The notes under the pieces were generated by a model. That model had not been told where the DNA came from, did not search any database, and worked only from the letters and a program-made list of their open reading frames with translations. From Planctomonas deserti (GTDB taxonomy: Bacteria > Actinomycetota > Actinomycetes > Actinomycetales > Microbacteriaceae), in the NCBI RefSeq assembly GCF_003067705.1, contig NZ_QANL01000001.1:434001-498000 (forward strand): a DNA stretch of 64,000 nt, read 5' to 3'. The position numbers were made by a program, and so were the translations under genes. This document shows positions 62,540-64,000 of this stretch, in pieces. Positions within the stretch are counted from its first letter, which is position 1. The number at the start of each line of letters is the position of its first letter.

Positions 62540-63288
62540 TCGTCCTCCTCCGGGGCCGTCTCGAACCGGGCGGGCGAGTCGAGGCTCGCGCCACCGGACA
62601 TCGCCCGCGCCAGCGCGTTCTCCACGGACGAGCGTAGGAGAGGTCCGAGCACGAGGCCCGGCTCGTCGACGCCGAGCGAGGCGAGCATGCCCGTCGCCTG
62701 GGCCACGATGGCCGACGAGAAGTCCGACGCCGTCGCGATGGCCTCCGCGTACTGCGCTCGATCCGCCTCGGCGACGATGATCGGCTCGCCGCCCATCTCC
62801 ACCACGAGCGCCTGCCCGATCGGCTGGACGGGCGCGGGCGCCGTCACGGCGAAATAGCTCTCGCTGATCCGGGCGAGGTCGAGGCTGGTGCCCGTGAACG
62901 ACATGGCGGGGTGGATGGCGAGCGGGATGCAGCCCGCCGCGGTCGCCGGCTGCAGCACGCGCACGCCGTGGCGCGCCGCGGTGTGCACGACGAGCTGCCC
63001 GGGGTGCCACGCGCCGGTCGCGGCGAGCCCGGCCACGAGGCCGGCGAGCTCGGGCTCCGGGACGGCGAGCAGCACGAGCTCGCTCCGCTCGATGACGGCG
63101 GGGATGGGCAGCACGGGCACGCGGGGCAACATCGCCTCGGCGCGGTCGCGGCTGCGCTCCGAAATGGCGGAGATGCCGGTGATGGCGTGGCCCGCGCCTG
63201 CCAGCGCCGCGCCGAGCACCGGTCCCACCGCGCCCGCACCGATGATGCCGACGCCGAGCCTGGCCGACCGGCTGGACGGTCCCGTCAT
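62536..63288 (-). CDS. Rossmann-like/DUF2520 oxidoreductase
   Basis: A 250-residue protein with an N-terminal Rossmann fold (VGIIGAGAVGPVLGAAL, about 13-29) and the C-terminal DUF2520 helical domain (HPAMSFTG at about 122-129). Fold and place next to panC suggest an NADPH-dependent enzyme, possibly a ketopantoate-reductase-like step, but this is unproven. It overlaps both neighbours (ATGA with the upstream gene, GTGA with panC). Confidence 0.85.
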   Translation of the reverse strand: MTGPSSRSARLGVGIIGAGAVGPVLGAALAGAGHAITGISAISERSRDRAEAMLPRVPVLPIPAVIERSELVLLAVPEPELAGLVAGLAATGAWHPGQLVVHTAARHGVRVLQPATAAGCIPLAIHPAMSFTGTSLDLARISESYFAVTAPAPVQPIGQALVVEMGGEPIIVAEADRAQYAEAIATASDFSSAIVAQATGMLASLGVDEPGLVLGPLLRSSVENALARAMSGGASLDSPARFETAPEEDE

Positions 63289-64000
63289 CGGACGTCCTCG
63301 CGCTCGACGACGGTGCTGTCCTCGAGCAGGGGTCCGCGCTCGCTCTCGCGCTCGCTCTCGCGCTCGCTCTCGACCTCGACCTCAGGCTCGGCGGCAGCCG
63401 CCCAGCGGTGCGAGCGGTCGATCCGCCCGGAGGTCGCGGCGGACACCGCGAGATCCTCGAACAGCCGCACCGACGTCTCGCGGTCGACGATGCCGAGCTC
63501 GGTGTCGACGGGCCCGACGACCGTGTGCGCCTGGATGCGGTTCACGCCCAGCCGTCGCTCGAGCGGCCCCTGGCGCAGGGCGATGCTCTGCAGCCGCGCG
63601 TGCGGCACGATCACGAGGTGTCGCCACACCGCGCCCGAGCGCAGCAGCAGCGCGTTCGAGTCCATGGCGAAGCCGGTGCGGCGCCAGGAGAACGGCCGCA
63701 GGACCCGGCCGCGTCGGGGCGCGTTCACGAAGCCGTCGCCGTCCTCACCGCGCCCGAGGATGCCCGTGAGCAGCAGGGCGGTCGAGGTCTCGCCGACGAA
63801 CTCCGGCAGCACGAGGCCGAGCACGCGCGTGACGTCCTCCTTCGTGCCGACGGGCAGCAGCGTCGTGTTGGCCTGGCCCGCGGCCCCCGGCGTCGACGAG
63901 TTGCTCGCCCGGGTGATGCGGATCGTCCACCAGCCGGTCGAGCGCCAGAGCAGCGGCTGCAGCACCTCGACCGCGTGGATGCGGCCCGGGGGCAGGGTGT
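63285..64000 (-). CDS. bPH2-domain membrane protein (YdbT-like), 5' end missing
   Basis: The C-terminal part of a bacterial PH-domain protein. The reading frame runs off the right edge, with TLPPGRIHAVEVLQPLLWRS and GWWTIRI typical of the internal YdbT repeat; a GTG at 63965 is internal. Later come NALLLRSGAVWRHLVIVPHARLQSIALRQGPLERRLG, the second bPH2 block. The tail has a 12-bp tandem repeat (63337-63372) coding for SERE units. First visible gene of the bPH2-DUF2520-panC-lysS operon; its stop overlaps the next ATG. Confidence 0.85.
   Translation of the reverse strand, partial: TLPPGRIHAVEVLQPLLWRSTGWWTIRITRASNSSTPGAAGQANTTLLPVGTKEDVTRVLGLVLPEFVGETSTALLLTGILGRGEDGDGFVNAPRRGRVLRPFSWRRTGFAMDSNALLLRSGAVWRHLVIVPHARLQSIALRQGPLERRLGVNRIQAHTVVGPVDTELGIVDRETSVRLFEDLAVSAATSGRIDRSHRWAAAAEPEVEVESERESERESERGPLLEDSTVVEREDVR

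Overview
The window is very GC-rich DNA. Dense genes with many GTG starts, overlapping stop/start pairs, promoter -10 boxes placed right against start codons, and the gene set (ClpC, RadA, LysS next to PanC, a MarP-like protease, Lhr with Nei, HxlR regulators) point to a high-GC Gram-positive actinobacterium, most likely Microbacteriaceae. It reads as chromosome: no phage, plasmid, transposase or CRISPR genes were seen.

Layout. 0-9.2 kb: end of a CtaG-like gene, small conserved proteins, acylphosphatase, a NUDIX-fold protein, an esterase and an lhr-nei repair operon. 9.2-25.8 kb: a cell-surface island. An operon encodes a camelysin/TasA-like exported protein, a SipW-type signal peptidase and a carbohydrate-binding/LamG protein. 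A convergent 12.3-kb gene encodes a secreted protein of about 4,112 residues built from malectin-like, PA14, Fn3 and beta-propeller domains. A shared 12-bp-stem terminator separates them. 26-38 kb: GNAT, Dabb, aldo/keto reductase, two MFS transporters, MarP-like protease, ABC-2 transporter, amino-acid permease, LysR, a DUF2975/XRE pair and a repeat-rich spacer. 38-47 kb: a zinc island. aztB, an aztD-like gene, aztC and aztD diverge from aztA across a perfect Zur-type palindrome that overlaps or abuts both -35 boxes. A CxCG-motif permease, a His-rich TIGR03943-type protein and a membrane-anchored propeller-like protein follow. 47-55 kb: serine hydrolase, SDR, HxlR/azoreductase pair, tRNA-Ser(CGA), SGNH hydrolase, radA, repeat-rich spacers and an ArgA-like acetyltransferase. 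55-64 kb: clpC, small membrane proteins, a VOC protein, DUF4037, and a bPH2-DUF2520-panC-lysS operon that runs off the right edge.

How the genes work together. The SipW-type peptidase probably processes both the small TasA-like protein and the LamG protein, because both carry the alternate signal motif; together with the giant lectin-like protein they look like a sugar-binding surface or matrix system. In the zinc island, Zur would shut both promoters when zinc is plentiful; AztD-type lipoproteins would hand zinc to AztC for import through AztB/AztA.

The most unusual items are: the surface island with its stacked leader hairpins and an exact 282-bp internal duplication; the Zur-centred divergent promoter; eleven genes with a -10 box 6-7 nt before the start codon (leaderless mRNAs); several families of intergenic palindromes and exact-period tandem repeats; and two identical 70-bp divergent copies of the lysS 3' end placed behind lysS.
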